Source: Hymenobacter lucidus (GTDB lineage: Bacteria; Bacteroidota; Bacteroidia; Cytophagales; Hymenobacteraceae). Taken from it: DNA of 64,000 bases. The DNA lies in contig NZ_JAJADR010000001.1 in assembly GCF_020447265.1 (NCBI RefSeq), forward strand, positions 186,001-250,000, written 5' to 3'. The notes below the pieces were generated by a model. The model had not been told where the DNA came from and ran no database searches. It was given only the letters and a program-made list of their open reading frames with translations. Below, one piece after another: positions 34,601-46,385 of this stretch (positions are counted from its first letter, which is position 1; every line of letters begins with the position of its first letter). Made by a program: the position numbers and the translations under genes.

Positions 34601-36934
34601 CTGCAGGTCTTCAACCAGGGAGATGCCTACGCCTTCAGCTTTGGGCCAAACCTAGTGCTGAACAATGAGAAATGGAACGTGGAGCCCAACAACGAGGTGC
34701 GCTACACCACGGCTACCGGCGCTATTCTGGCCCAGAACGTACGCCTGAGTCAGGGCAACCAGGTGCTGGCTTTGCAAACCCTGCCCGGTGCCCAATACCC
34801 GCTACAGGCTACCATTACCAACTTCGACCTGAACGGCCTGGCCAAAGCCGGCGGCATGCCCGACTCGATGGTGGCCGGCACGCTCAACGGGCAGGCCGTG
34901 GCCTTCAGCATCGGCAAGCCCAAGCAGGCCTTCACCGCCGATTTGGCTTTGACCAACTTCGCCTACAACAAGTCGTTGCTGGGCGACGTGACGCTGAAAG
35001 CCACCAACCCCACGCCTAACCGCTACGACGTGGACGCCCGCCTGACCAACGCCTCGGGTACCGATGTGCGGGCCGTGGGCTACTACCTGGCCACGCCGCC
35101 CGACCCGATTCAGTTTGCCATTACCGTTAACCGCCTCGACATTAAAACCGCGGAGCCGTTCTCGGCCGGCCAGCTGCGCGAATCGACGGGCGGACTGACC
35201 GGCAATCTGAACGTGACGGGCACGGCCAGCCGGCCGCTTATTCAGGGGGCTCTAACCACGACGGCCGATGCGGGCTTCACCGTGAGTCAGTTGGGTGCGC
35301 CCTACCGCGTGCCGAGCCAGACGGTGAACTTCGGGGCCCAGGGCCTCACTTTCGACAACTTCACGGTGATTGACTCGCTGGGCAACAAGGCCGTGGTGGC
35401 CGGCACGGTATTCACCCGCAACTACGTGGATGACTACCGCTTCAATCTGAATGTGACGACCGATAAATTTCTGGCCGTGCAAAGCTCCCAGCAGGATAAC
35501 CCGCTGTTCTGGGGCAAGCTGGTGGTCGATTCGGATACCCGGATTTCGGGTAATATGACCCTGCCCGTGGTGCGTACCCGGGCCGTGGTAGCCGAGGGCT
35601 CCGACCTGAAAGTAGCGGTGCCAAACGACGAGGCTGGTCTGGTAAATGGCGAAGGCATCGTGCAGTTTATCGACAAAAGCGCGCCTATCGATACTATGCT
35701 GGCCCGGCAACTAGCCCTTGATTCGGTGAAAACCGCCCCCGGCTACGACATATCGGCCGTCGTAACCGTGAATGACAACACGCCCTTCACTATCATCATC
35801 GACCAGGCCAGTGGCGACAACCTGCAGGTGCGGGCCGCCGGCACGCTCCGCACCGCCATCGACCCCAGCGGCACCATCACGCTCAGCGGCCGCCTCGATG
35901 TGACGGAGGGCAAATACGCTTTGTCGCTCTACGACTTGGCTTCCCGCGAATTTGCCATTGGCCCCGGCAGCTCCATTGTCTGGACCGGGGACCCGTACAA
36001 TGCCCAGCTCAACGTGGCCGCTATTTATAACGTGAAAGCGCCGCCAGCCGAGCTGCTGGCCGCCCAGGGCCTGGCCGACGAAACCCTGCAAGCCGTGGGC
36101 CGCAACCAGCTGCCGTTCCAGGTGTATCTGAACGTGACCGGGGAGCTGCTCAAGCCCACCATTGGTTTCGATATCAAGCTGCCCGAAAGCGCCCGGAGTG
36201 AGCTGCGCGGCCCCATTGAGGCCCGCCTAGCCCAGCTACGCCAGCCTAGCGAAACCACTGAGCTAAACAAGCAGGTATTCTCGTTGCTGGTGCTGAACCG
36301 GTTTATGTCGCAGGATCCGTTTAAGTCGAGCGGGGGCAACATTGTGGCCGACCAGCTGCGGGGCTCAGCCAGCCAAGTGCTTACCCAGCAGCTCAACAAC
36401 CTGACGGGCAGCTACCTGTCGAACCTGGGCGTGGAGCTGGGTGTGAATTCCTATGCCGACTACTCTTCGGGCGCCGAGAAAACCCGCACCGACCTGAACG
36501 TGGCCGTGCGTCGCCAGCTGCTCAACAACCGCTTGACCGTGCGCCTCGGTACCGACGTGCCGTTGGGTGGTGGCAACCAGGCCTCAACCGGCCAAAACAG
36601 CGGCGGTGTGAGCAGCTTTGCCGGCGACGTGAGCGTGGAATACAACGTGCTGGCCAACGGCCGGATTCGCCTGCGGGCTTTCCGCAACAACGCCTACGGC
36701 GACATCGACGGCCAGTTTGTGCGCACTGGGGCCTCGCTCATCTTCCAACGCGACTACCGCGACCTGGCCGACCTTTTCAAGGGCATCGACGACGTGGTGA
36801 AGGAGGAAGTGAAGCAAGAGCGTCGCCAGCGCCGGCAGGAGAAGAAAGCTGCTCCCGACTCGACCCAGACGCCCGGCGCCGTAACGCGCCGCGACTCGGT
36901 ACGGGCCCAGCCCCAAACCACCACCAGCCGCTAA
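31664..36934 (+). CDS. tamB: TamB-like translocation/assembly inner-membrane protein
   Basis: A 1756-residue protein with one N-terminal membrane anchor (about 37-58; ALYTVLGLVAFVLLLVIGA) and a very long periplasmic beta-taco region. It ends in a DUF490/TamB C-terminal domain (about 1350-1700; TITLSGRLDVTEGKYALSLYDL, and ASQVLTQQLNNLTGSYLSNLGVELG split by family landmarks). TamB spans the periplasm and works with an Omp85 partner in outer-membrane protein insertion or lipid transport. The partner gene follows 38 bases later. The last 40 residues are charged and low-complexity. The exact start is uncertain; the first 30 residues are atypical for the family. Confidence 0.9.
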   Translation: MAGPGQPAALVLRLDTRTSYSRCAINSLPTYARRALYTVLGLVAFVLLLVIGAVVALQFPATQDFVARKAEGYLRDKLGTEVRIGKFRTDFRNAISFDNVYLEDQQRDTLLSVGHLGLNLDLWALTKSQINVKSLELNDGTLHIKRTEPDSVSNYDFIVAAFTSGDTTTTAPADSTGGFKYNIGDLHLSNIYLTYQDQVDGNDIKTKVGDLAVTMDEVDVDQSIYRINTAALKNTSIGIVQTKVPPDTPSEPLTTVFGLNSAALNNVSLTYRNNVAAQFISTRIGEAQATADNIDLIKSRIDLNTLTLRNTSVAYAQNENVPVEQRVVNPAEAVRDLNESVEKATGASTSWVVTLKKSDISGVDVAFDNFDEPKQRTRVPAMDYNHLKFTDLVLNTENLFYSENSTTGRIVNLAGKEKSGFQVQSATADVIFDSVQTRLDNLDLITPHTRIRQTLAMRYKSLDALADTKQLPNLGIEGDLRNVRLGFRDILYLAPDLAGTPPFNTGANQSVLVSGKVTGRVGDMRIQNLDFVGFRNTVVKASGRIVGLPETDRRLYTDLNIKQFSTSDADLKSLLPKGTIPAEYRLPARMTVAGTFKGRPTAQIFDANLRATTSFGNATAKVDMGAGPKGQEPITATFATQGLDVGKFLRDPTIGKITANGRLNARGLDPAQMRGKLVANVQSAQYNGYNYRGITANVDIDRQIYKVDARSKDDPNLNLDLLATVNLRDANNPTYTVDRLNLRGANLTALGFYTGGDLRIQGDLQANISGSDLNSLNGTFSGRRLVIVKDNQPFALDSLSGRILQRPGRTEVDFASNVLDATLRGNTRLGDIALELQRHIDRYFDLPGVRYTASSTYRQFTFDANLKDPKIATQLVPGLKQISPFKLTGSYDSRAANLTLNSRIPLIRYDAYTLDSLRLNVSSDAQKLDYAVRLRQASQDTSLRLPNPSLVGSIANNKIGTNLRIAESDSAQLLNVAGVLQVFNQGDAYAFSFGPNLVLNNEKWNVEPNNEVRYTTATGAILAQNVRLSQGNQVLALQTLPGAQYPLQATITNFDLNGLAKAGGMPDSMVAGTLNGQAVAFSIGKPKQAFTADLALTNFAYNKSLLGDVTLKATNPTPNRYDVDARLTNASGTDVRAVGYYLATPPDPIQFAITVNRLDIKTAEPFSAGQLRESTGGLTGNLNVTGTASRPLIQGALTTTADAGFTVSQLGAPYRVPSQTVNFGAQGLTFDNFTVIDSLGNKAVVAGTVFTRNYVDDYRFNLNVTTDKFLAVQSSQQDNPLFWGKLVVDSDTRISGNMTLPVVRTRAVVAEGSDLKVAVPNDEAGLVNGEGIVQFIDKSAPIDTMLARQLALDSVKTAPGYDISAVVTVNDNTPFTIIIDQASGDNLQVRAAGTLRTAIDPSGTITLSGRLDVTEGKYALSLYDLASREFAIGPGSSIVWTGDPYNAQLNVAAIYNVKAPPAELLAAQGLADETLQAVGRNQLPFQVYLNVTGELLKPTIGFDIKLPESARSELRGPIEARLAQLRQPSETTELNKQVFSLLVLNRFMSQDPFKSSGGNIVADQLRGSASQVLTQQLNNLTGSYLSNLGVELGVNSYADYSSGAEKTRTDLNVAVRRQLLNNRLTVRLGTDVPLGGGNQASTGQNSGGVSSFAGDVSVEYNVLANGRIRLRAFRNNAYGDIDGQFVRTGASLIFQRDYRDLADLFKGIDDVVKEEVKQERRQRRQEKKAAPDSTQTPGAVTRRDSVRAQPQTTTSR

Positions 36935-36972
36935 TTTTTCGTTTTTACGCCGTTTTCATCTAGTTCCGTTCT

Positions 36973-39339
36973 GTGTCAGTAGCTCGCCGTTCTTCCGTTG
37001 TTTCCGTTTCGTGGCCGCGCCTCCTGGCCGTGGCAGCCGGGCTGCTGGCCAGTGGCTGCTCGGGTACGAAATTCATTCCCGAAGGTGCGAAGCTTTACAC
37101 CGGCGGTGCCGTAAAGGTGCAGTCCGACAGCCCGATTCCCAACGAGGCCGCGCTGAATACTGAGCTGACGGCCGTAATTGCTCCCAAGCCCAACGCCTCC
37201 ATTCTGGGGCTGCGGCCCAAGCTGTATTTCTGGCACATGGGCGAGGGCAAAACCAAAGGCCTGGGCCATTGGCTGGCCAATAAGTATGGCGAGAAGCCCG
37301 TGCTCCTGAGCCAGGTAGACACCCAGAAGGTAAAAAGCCTGATGGTAAACCGCCTCAACAACAACGGCTACTTCAAGCCTACGGTAAGCAGCAAGGTGGA
37401 GGTGAAGGGCGCCACGGCCAAAGTCGATTACACCGCCAAGGTTGGCAAGCCCTACACCATTAAGGAAATTCACTTTCCGGAGCGCGACACGCTGGTTGAC
37501 CGCGCCATTCGGGCCACCGAGTCGGCCTCGCTGCTCAAAGTGGGTGACCCGTACAACCTGCAGACCTTCATCAACGAGCGAGCCCGCATCGACGGGGTGC
37601 TCAAAAACCAGGGCTACTATTACTTCACGCCCGATTACCTGCTGTTCCAGGTCGACAGTACGCTCGACAACCAGGTAAACGTGTTTCTGAAGGTGAAAGG
37701 CACGATTCCGCCCCGTGCGGCCAAGCCCTACGTGCTCAACAATGTGACGCTGAACACCAGCTACAACCTCTCGGACACCACCCAGAACCAGAAGCCGGTT
37801 ATCTATCAGAAGTACCGCTACTTCCCCGACGAGAAGGTATTCAAGGCCAGCGCCATTACCAACGCCACGTTCCTGTTTCCCGACAGCGTGTACCGCCGCC
37901 GCCGCTCCGACCAGACCCTGAGCCGCCTGATGAGCCTGGGCACGTTCAAGTTCGTGGATATGCGCTTTAGGCCCGCCCGCGCCAAGGCTGATTCGGCCGG
38001 CTATGGCTTCCTGAACTCCTTTATCCGGATGACCCAGGTGCCCAAGCAGTCGTTGCGGGCCGAGGTGCTGCTCGTGAGCAAGTCGAATGGCTTCACGGGG
38101 CCGGGTTTTCAGGTGCAGTACCGCAACCGCTCGGCGCTGCGCGGGGCCGAGCAACTGCTGGTAAACCTGACCGGAACCTTCGAAAACCAAACCCAGTCGA
38201 ATACCAACACCATTGGCGTTACCAGCTATGAGATTGGGGTAGATGCCCAATTGGTAGTGCCGCGCCTACTCACGCCACCCTTCGACATCCAGCTGCGCAA
38301 CTCCGACTTCCAACCGCGCACCAGCTTTGGGGCCGGCTACCGCTACGTGCAGCGGGTAGGCGCTTTTCAGGAAGATGTAGTGAGCCTGAACTACGGCTAC
38401 ACCTGGAAAACCAAGCTTACCAATGAGCAGGAGCTGCGCCCTATCGACCTGCAATATATCCGGTTGGGCACCACCAGTCCCGAGTTCGACCAATTGCTTG
38501 TTGACCGGCCGTTTCTGGCCAACAGTTTCCGCCAGCAGTTTATTCTGGGCAGCAGCTACCGCTATACCTACAACCAGCAGGCTCTGGAACAGCGCCGCAA
38601 CCAGATTTACTTTAGCGGTGGCATCGAAGGCTCGGGCAACCTGGCTTACCTGGCCAGTAACCTGGCTGGCCGCGAAAAGACAACCAACCCAGCCGATAAC
38701 AGCCAGGCATACACGTTTTTTAAGCAGGAATTCTCGCAGTACACCAAGGTTGACCTGGAGTTTCGCAACTACTTCCGGATTTCCCCCGACCCCACCAGCG
38801 GCAACAAGATTGCCACCCGCGTGCTTATTGGGGCTGGTATTCCCTACCTCAATTCTAAAGTGCTGCCTTACCTGAAACAGTACGGTATCGGTGGGCCCAA
38901 CAGCGTGCGGGCTTTTGCCGCCCGGGGTGTGGGGCCAGGCTCTTACCGTCCCACTACCTCGCGCGAAACGTCCACGCAGTTCTACGACCAGGTAGGCGAC
39001 GTGCGGCTCGAAGCCAACGCCGAATACCGCCAGGATCTGTTTCCTTACGTGAAAGGTGCCTTGTTTGTAGATGCTGGCAACATCTGGCTAGTAAACCCTG
39101 ACGACAAGCGCCCCGGTGGCCAGTTTGACCCCAAAAGCTTTATGAAGCAACTCGCCGTGGGCGCCGGTGCCGGTATCCGCATCGATGTGCAGTTCTTCGT
39201 CATCCGTTTCGATATGGCTTACCCATTGCGCTACCCTTACGACACGGGCGAAGTACGGGACCCAGTAACCGGCGACAAGCTGGCCGACGCGGTAAAGTCG
39301 TCGCCCCGCCTCAATATTGCTATTGGCTATCCTTTCTAA
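36973..39339 (+). CDS. tamL: TamL, lipoprotein Omp85/TamA partner of TamB
   Basis: A 788-residue Omp85-superfamily protein. The N-terminus has a lipobox (LLASGC), the feature that distinguishes Bacteroidota TamL from proteobacterial TamA. POTRA-like repeats (about 110-300) precede a 16-strand-type barrel with the conserved IGGPNSVRAF stretch (the RGF/RAF loop of Omp85) and a terminal aromatic residue (IAIGYPF). It acts with TamB at the outer membrane. The start is a GTG. Its stop codon overlaps, on the opposite strand, the stop of the next gene. Confidence 0.9.
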   Translation: MSVARRSSVVSVSWPRLLAVAAGLLASGCSGTKFIPEGAKLYTGGAVKVQSDSPIPNEAALNTELTAVIAPKPNASILGLRPKLYFWHMGEGKTKGLGHWLANKYGEKPVLLSQVDTQKVKSLMVNRLNNNGYFKPTVSSKVEVKGATAKVDYTAKVGKPYTIKEIHFPERDTLVDRAIRATESASLLKVGDPYNLQTFINERARIDGVLKNQGYYYFTPDYLLFQVDSTLDNQVNVFLKVKGTIPPRAAKPYVLNNVTLNTSYNLSDTTQNQKPVIYQKYRYFPDEKVFKASAITNATFLFPDSVYRRRRSDQTLSRLMSLGTFKFVDMRFRPARAKADSAGYGFLNSFIRMTQVPKQSLRAEVLLVSKSNGFTGPGFQVQYRNRSALRGAEQLLVNLTGTFENQTQSNTNTIGVTSYEIGVDAQLVVPRLLTPPFDIQLRNSDFQPRTSFGAGYRYVQRVGAFQEDVVSLNYGYTWKTKLTNEQELRPIDLQYIRLGTTSPEFDQLLVDRPFLANSFRQQFILGSSYRYTYNQQALEQRRNQIYFSGGIEGSGNLAYLASNLAGREKTTNPADNSQAYTFFKQEFSQYTKVDLEFRNYFRISPDPTSGNKIATRVLIGAGIPYLNSKVLPYLKQYGIGGPNSVRAFAARGVGPGSYRPTTSRETSTQFYDQVGDVRLEANAEYRQDLFPYVKGALFVDAGNIWLVNPDDKRPGGQFDPKSFMKQLAVGAGAGIRIDVQFFVIRFDMAYPLRYPYDTGEVRDPVTGDKLADAVKSSPRLNIAIGYPF

Positions 39340-39929
39340 GTAGCGTTGCCAGCGGCTAAGCGTTGGTGGAAAGCCAGAACTTCTTCCGGCTGAAAGTTGC
39401 CCAGCTCTAGTGTGCCGCCCCCGCTGAGTGGCTGTTGTATTGCAAGCACTTCGTGGTCGGCCAGTTGGCCGCCGCTTTGCCGGAAGGCCGTGTATACAGC
39501 ATCATCCAGAAAGCCCGGCAGCTGATTCTCCGGGAGCCAGTCGCTGAGCAGGCTGGCAAAATCCAGGCCCTCGTACTTGGTGTAGGTGCCCTGCCACGGG
39601 TCGAGCAGGCCGATGGGCGCGTCGGTGCCTTCCTCGGTGGTGCTTTCGGCTACCAGCAACGCCCCGTAGGCATTGCGCCCAATAACGGTGCGCTCTACAT
39701 CGGCAGCCATTATTCCGTTCCAGACTTCCAGTATTGGGTTTAGTTGGGGCAGCTCGGCGCCGAACAGGTACAGAAATCGGTTGCGGTACCAGCCCGCGCC
39801 TACCTCGTCGTACATCATCCGCCACAGGCTTTTGTCAAACTTATCGGCGAAGAAGTCACCGGGCGGCACCGCGGGTTCCGGGCGGCCGAAGTGGTGCGTG
39901 AAGACGGATATTTCGGAATCGGCAGACAT
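39336..39929 (-). CDS. Possible Tdi1/DUF1851-type immunity-like protein
   Basis: A 197-residue soluble protein. FTHHFGRPEPAVPP near the N-terminus, LNPILEVWNGIMA in the middle and IGRNAYGALLVAES followed by GLLDPWQGTYTKYEGLDF resemble the GAD-like plus DUF1851 pattern of type VI immunity proteins such as Tdi1. That match is by eye and tentative; no toxin gene is next to it. The Met at MSADSEISVF is preferred because the upstream 64 in-frame codons run through a terminator region. The 3' end overlaps the tamL stop by four bases, tail to tail. Confidence 0.6.
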   Translation of the reverse strand: MSADSEISVFTHHFGRPEPAVPPGDFFADKFDKSLWRMMYDEVGAGWYRNRFLYLFGAELPQLNPILEVWNGIMAADVERTVIGRNAYGALLVAESTTEEGTDAPIGLLDPWQGTYTKYEGLDFASLLSDWLPENQLPGFLDDAVYTAFRQSGGQLADHEVLAIQQPLSGGGTLELGNFQPEEVLAFHQRLAAGNAT

Positions 39930-40076
39930 AGCGGCAAGGTGTAGAAGGCAAAGCACAAGATTACGAAGAAAGGCTGCTTCCAGTGGTATGACTGCGCTCA
40001 AATCGTGGCCGTTATGGTTTCGCCTCAGCAAGGCAATAGAAGGTAAACTGGCGCTTTTACCCAAAGCAGCAGAAGC

Positions 40077-40110
40077 AAAAAGGCTGTGACGTAATGCACA
40101 GCCCTCTTTT
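40077..40110 (-). terminator. Terminator of the PAS histidine kinase gene
   Basis: GGCTGTG (40082-40088) and CACAGCC (40097-40103), flanked by A-rich and T-rich ends. On the reverse strand the stem is followed by a T-run. It lies about 150 bases beyond the kinase stop. Confidence 0.6.
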
Positions 40111-40254
40111 ATGGAGGTCACCAGAATTTATTTCACTTACCAGCTTCTGGGCGGCATTGCGCACCACTTACAGACTAGCCGCCAGCCCGCGCAGGTCCAG
40201 CGCGGGGCATCGTCTGTTCAATGATGTTGGCAGAATAATGCTGCTCTGCCAGGG

Positions 40255-43245
40255 CTAGCCGGGCAGCGAAACGGTGAAGGTGGCGCCCTCGTCGGGCTGG
40301 CTGTGCACCGTGATGGTGCCACCCGCATTTTCGACCAGGCGCTTCACCGTGTACAACCCCACGCCAGAGCCTTCGACGTGGGTGTGCAGGCGGCGAAACA
40401 GGCGGAAAAGCTTACCCTGTTGGTCGAGGCTCAACCCCAGGCCGTTGTCCTGCACGGTCAGCACCACGCGGGTGTCGGTGCGGTAGCAGCGCAGCTCCAC
40501 GATGGGCAGCCGGTCGGCGGCACAGTACTTTACGGCATTGCTGAGTAGGTTATACACGATGCTGCGCAGGTTTTTGGGCGCAAACTGCACCCACAAGCCC
40601 GGCTCTACCACCACGGTCAGGCGGGCCTGGGCGGCAGCCAGTAACGGGTCCAGGTCAAGCCGCACATCTTCCACCAGCGCGGCCACGTCCACTATTTCGG
40701 GGCCGGTGGCATCGGAGTGCTGCAGCTGAGTAATGTTAGTCAGGTGCCCGATAGTTTGCTGAAAACGCGCTACCGAATCCCGCATCAGGTTCAAAATGTG
40801 CGGCACCATTGTGGTGCGCAAGGCTTCGGCGGGCAGTTGCTCCCGCAGAGCCGTTAGGAGCCCTTCGATATTGCTGATGGGGGCCTTCAGGTCGTGGGAA
40901 GCGGTATAGACGAAGGTGTCGAGGTCGGCGTTGGTGCGGGAAAGGCGGTTGTTGGTGTCGCTCAGTTCTTCGTTGGTGGCCTGCATTTCCTCGTTGATGG
41001 CCGCCAGCTCCTCATTCAGCGCCTGCACCCGCTCACTGGCCACCACCTGGTCCGTAATATCGGTGACGAGGGTATAAAAGCCCAGCACTTGCCCGTGCTG
41101 CACATCGGGAATGTAGTTGGTGTGAATGTGCTTCACAAACCCCTCGCGGTAGGGCATACGGGCCGTAAACTCCAGCTGCTCACCAGCCAGGGCCCGGTCC
41201 ATGTAGCCTTGAGCAGCGGCGTAGGCCTTTTCGCCCACCACCTCGCGCACCGGACGGCCCAGCAGTTTCTCTGGTACCTGGCCGAACCAGCTTTCGTAGG
41301 CGCGGTTGGCAAACCGGTAGCGCCGCTCCCGGTCGAGGTAGCCGATGAGCACGGGCAGCGCATCGGTGAGCAGACGCAACTGCCCGGCGGTGGCTTCGCT
41401 GTGCTGGCGGGCCATTACCTGCCCGGTTACATCGAAGGCGAAGATGGACACGCCCACGATACGGTCATCTTCGCGGTAGGCCTGGTAAGTGAAGTTGAAA
41501 TACACGGGGCGCGGCCGCCCATCGGGCCACGTTAGCTCGAAGGGTATTTCGGGGCTAGTGTGGGTTTTACCCGTCTGGTACACTTCATCGAGCAGGGCAA
41601 TCAGGCCCTGGTCTACGGCTTCGGGCTGGGTTTCGGCCAGGGTGTGGCCACGCCGGGAGCGGCCGGGAAACAGCTGGTCGTAGGCCGGGTTGAAGTACTC
41701 AATGCGGTGGGCCGGCTCCCGAAGCAGAATAATGGCGGTGGGCGCCTGCTCGAATACCTGGTACAGATCTTCGCGCTCCTGCGCCCGGTGCTGGGCTGTG
41801 GCCAGCAGATGGGCCTGTAGCTGCTCTACCTGGCGGCGGGCCTGCACCTTCTCGGTTACATCCACGATAAAGGCCAGAATGCCCTGGATCTGCCGGTTTT
41901 CGTCGAAGAGCGGCTGATACACGAAATCCAGAAAGTGCTGCTTTGTCTGGCCCGCGTGGTCGTCGTGCAGCAGCACGGGCGTGTCGGCCCCCACAAACGG
42001 CACACCGGTGGCGTACACCTGGTCGAGCAGTTCGATAAAGCCCTGCTCTACTACTTCCGGCAGAACTTCCGCCGCCGTGAGCCCTAGCTGGGCCCGGCCC
42101 GTGGTCAGGGCCAGGTATTGGTCGTTGAAGAAGGAAAAATGGTGCTCGGGACCGGCCAGTGTGGCAATGGAGGCTGGTACCTGGCCCAGAATCTGGCGCA
42201 GCAGGCCCTGCTGCACCCGCAGTTGCTCGCGCTGGTGCTCGGCTTCCAGCAGAGCGGTTTGGGCTTCGTGGGTGCGCTGCGCCACCCGTGCTTCCAAGTC
42301 CTGGTTGAGGGCGGCCAGCTCGGCATTCGTATGGTCTAGGGCCGTGTTTAGGGCAGCCAGCTGCCGGGCGCTTTCTTCCACCGCCCGGCGGGCCTGTACC
42401 TGGGGTGTTACCTCGTAGGCAAACACTAGAATACCGTCGATGGCCCCGCGCAGGTCACGGCGGGCCTGGTAGATGAAGTTGTAGTAACGCTTCTCCAGCT
42501 CGGCCGGACTGGCATTGTCGTGGTCGAGCTGCACGAGCATCTCGGTGGCGTAAAACGTTTCGCCGGTGCGGTACACGCTGTCGAGCAGCTCGAAGATGGG
42601 CTGACCCCTGAGCTCAGGCATGGCTTCGGCAATAGGCTTGCCCAGCAAGGGCCGCTCACCTACCAAAGCCTGATACGGGCCATTTACAAACTGAAAGCGG
42701 TGCTCGGGCCCGTCGAAGATGCAGATCATGGCCGGGGCTTGCAGCAGCACGTTGTGCAGCTGGGCCCGCTGCAGCTCGGCCTCGGCCCGAGCCTGCTGCT
42801 CCCGCGCCTGGCTTACGCGCAGGGCTTCCTCCACGGCGGTGCGCGACTGGTCGTTGGTATCGGTGAAGCTGACGACCAGCAGCGGGCCGTGGCGCTGGGC
42901 TACGAGGTAGAAATAGCCGTCGAGGCCGTCGTGCTGGTAGTTGAACTGCTGGCGCGCCACCTCACCCGATAGGAAAGCAGCTTTGTAGAAGTCGAATATA
43001 CCCATGGTCAGGGCAGCCGGGTACAGCGTCAGAAACGACTCGGCGGGCTGGGCCGGCAACTCCAGCATCTGCTGGGCGGCCGGGTTCAGGCGCACATATG
43101 CCAGGTCAATAATATCGGCTTCGGGCGCAGAAAACACCGGCCGAAACAGGATAACGCCCGACAGGGAAATCGTAAGCAGCACCTGTAGCAGCTCCTCGGA
43201 AGGAGCCACGTCGGCTGGCAGCACCGCACCCAAGGGAGTTGACAT
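40255..43245 (-). CDS. Soluble multi-PAS sensor histidine kinase
   Basis: A 996-residue kinase with no membrane segment. At least five PAS-type modules are seen, with repeated patterns such as APAMICIFDGPEHRFQFVNG, VPASIATLAGPEHHFSFFND and APTAIILLREPAHRIEYFNP, linked by coiled coils. The phosphoacceptor helix carries TASHDLKAPI (His about 784), and the ATPase domain shows NLLSNAVKY, DNGLGLS and GSGVGLY. It autophosphorylates in response to a cytoplasmic signal; no response regulator is adjacent, so it is an orphan kinase. Start supported by a promoter match directly upstream. Confidence 0.9.
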   Translation of the reverse strand: MSTPLGAVLPADVAPSEELLQVLLTISLSGVILFRPVFSAPEADIIDLAYVRLNPAAQQMLELPAQPAESFLTLYPAALTMGIFDFYKAAFLSGEVARQQFNYQHDGLDGYFYLVAQRHGPLLVVSFTDTNDQSRTAVEEALRVSQAREQQARAEAELQRAQLHNVLLQAPAMICIFDGPEHRFQFVNGPYQALVGERPLLGKPIAEAMPELRGQPIFELLDSVYRTGETFYATEMLVQLDHDNASPAELEKRYYNFIYQARRDLRGAIDGILVFAYEVTPQVQARRAVEESARQLAALNTALDHTNAELAALNQDLEARVAQRTHEAQTALLEAEHQREQLRVQQGLLRQILGQVPASIATLAGPEHHFSFFNDQYLALTTGRAQLGLTAAEVLPEVVEQGFIELLDQVYATGVPFVGADTPVLLHDDHAGQTKQHFLDFVYQPLFDENRQIQGILAFIVDVTEKVQARRQVEQLQAHLLATAQHRAQEREDLYQVFEQAPTAIILLREPAHRIEYFNPAYDQLFPGRSRRGHTLAETQPEAVDQGLIALLDEVYQTGKTHTSPEIPFELTWPDGRPRPVYFNFTYQAYREDDRIVGVSIFAFDVTGQVMARQHSEATAGQLRLLTDALPVLIGYLDRERRYRFANRAYESWFGQVPEKLLGRPVREVVGEKAYAAAQGYMDRALAGEQLEFTARMPYREGFVKHIHTNYIPDVQHGQVLGFYTLVTDITDQVVASERVQALNEELAAINEEMQATNEELSDTNNRLSRTNADLDTFVYTASHDLKAPISNIEGLLTALREQLPAEALRTTMVPHILNLMRDSVARFQQTIGHLTNITQLQHSDATGPEIVDVAALVEDVRLDLDPLLAAAQARLTVVVEPGLWVQFAPKNLRSIVYNLLSNAVKYCAADRLPIVELRCYRTDTRVVLTVQDNGLGLSLDQQGKLFRLFRRLHTHVEGSGVGLYTVKRLVENAGGTITVHSQPDEGATFTVSLPG

Positions 43246-43249
43246 AGGA

Positions 43250-43282
43250 CAAAAGTATACAGCAGTAGTAAGACCTCCACAA
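43250..43282 (-). promoter_or_regulatory. Promoter of the histidine kinase gene, possibly leaderless
   Basis: Reverse strand: TTG (43282-43280), 22 bases, then TACTTTTG (43257-43250), an exact TAnnTTTG match. The -7 element ends five bases before the ATG, so transcription would start at or within the start codon. Confidence 0.45.
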
Positions 43283-43364
43283 GGTACGACTTACGGCCCA
43301 GCGCCGCGCGGCCGAAGCGCAATTCGGAACGGGCCAGCCATGCTGAATGCAGGGGCGTGGCCAC

Positions 43365-43399
43365 AAAAAACGGCGGGCGGCCACCAAGGCCGCCCGCCG
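43365..43399 (-). terminator. Terminator of the fdhA-like gene
   Basis: A perfect 12-bp GC stem, CGGCGGGCGGCC (43371-43382) with its complement at 43388-43399, five-base loop, and a six-T run on the reverse strand. It starts 25 bases after the stop. Confidence 0.85.
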
Positions 43400-43423
43400 C
43401 TCAGGCTGCAAACGAAGTCTGTT

Positions 43424-45985
<2,562 letters not shown>

Positions 45986-46041
45986 GGTTGTGGGGTTCGG
46001 CAGCAGAGTGGGTTCGGAGGTAATACGGCGCGCGGGGCCCG

Positions 46042-46365
46042 TTAGTGGCGACAGTCCAGGTCCTTTTCAACCAGAATACGCAGCGCCTGGTTTTCGGCTA
46101 CCGCCACCGAGGCCGAAAGCCCGTTCTGCTCAGTCGTTAGCCAGGCCGTAGCCGCCGCCGCCGGCACCAGCACCGTGAGGCTGCCTGCCGCGTAGCTGAA
46201 TTGGAATTCCGCCGCGTCGACTTGTTCCAGGGCGTAAGTCAGCCGGTCGGTGGGCAGTGGCCCCAGCCGCACCACCGATTCGAGGCGGCCGGCGGCGGTA
46301 AACTGCGCTACTTCCGCTGCCGAGAGGCGCAGGCGCAGGGAGTTGTCTTCAATTCGAAGCTTCAT
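46042..46365 (-). CDS. DUF7009-like small protein
   Basis: A 107-residue soluble protein starting MKLRIEDNSLRLRLS, mostly beta-strands, and ending KDLDCRH. The opening and the tail match my recollection of the DUF7009 family of Bacteroidota, but the label is tentative. It lies 56 bases before the molybdoenzyme gene and after fdhD on the same strand, which suggests a role linked to that enzyme or its maturation. An earlier in-frame Met (46392) would run into the repeat upstream. Function unknown. Confidence 0.65.
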   Translation of the reverse strand: MKLRIEDNSLRLRLSAAEVAQFTAAGRLESVVRLGPLPTDRLTYALEQVDAAEFQFSYAAGSLTVLVPAAAATAWLTTEQNGLSASVAVAENQALRILVEKDLDCRH

Positions 46366-46385
46366 TTCTGAGAGGTTTGGTAGGG

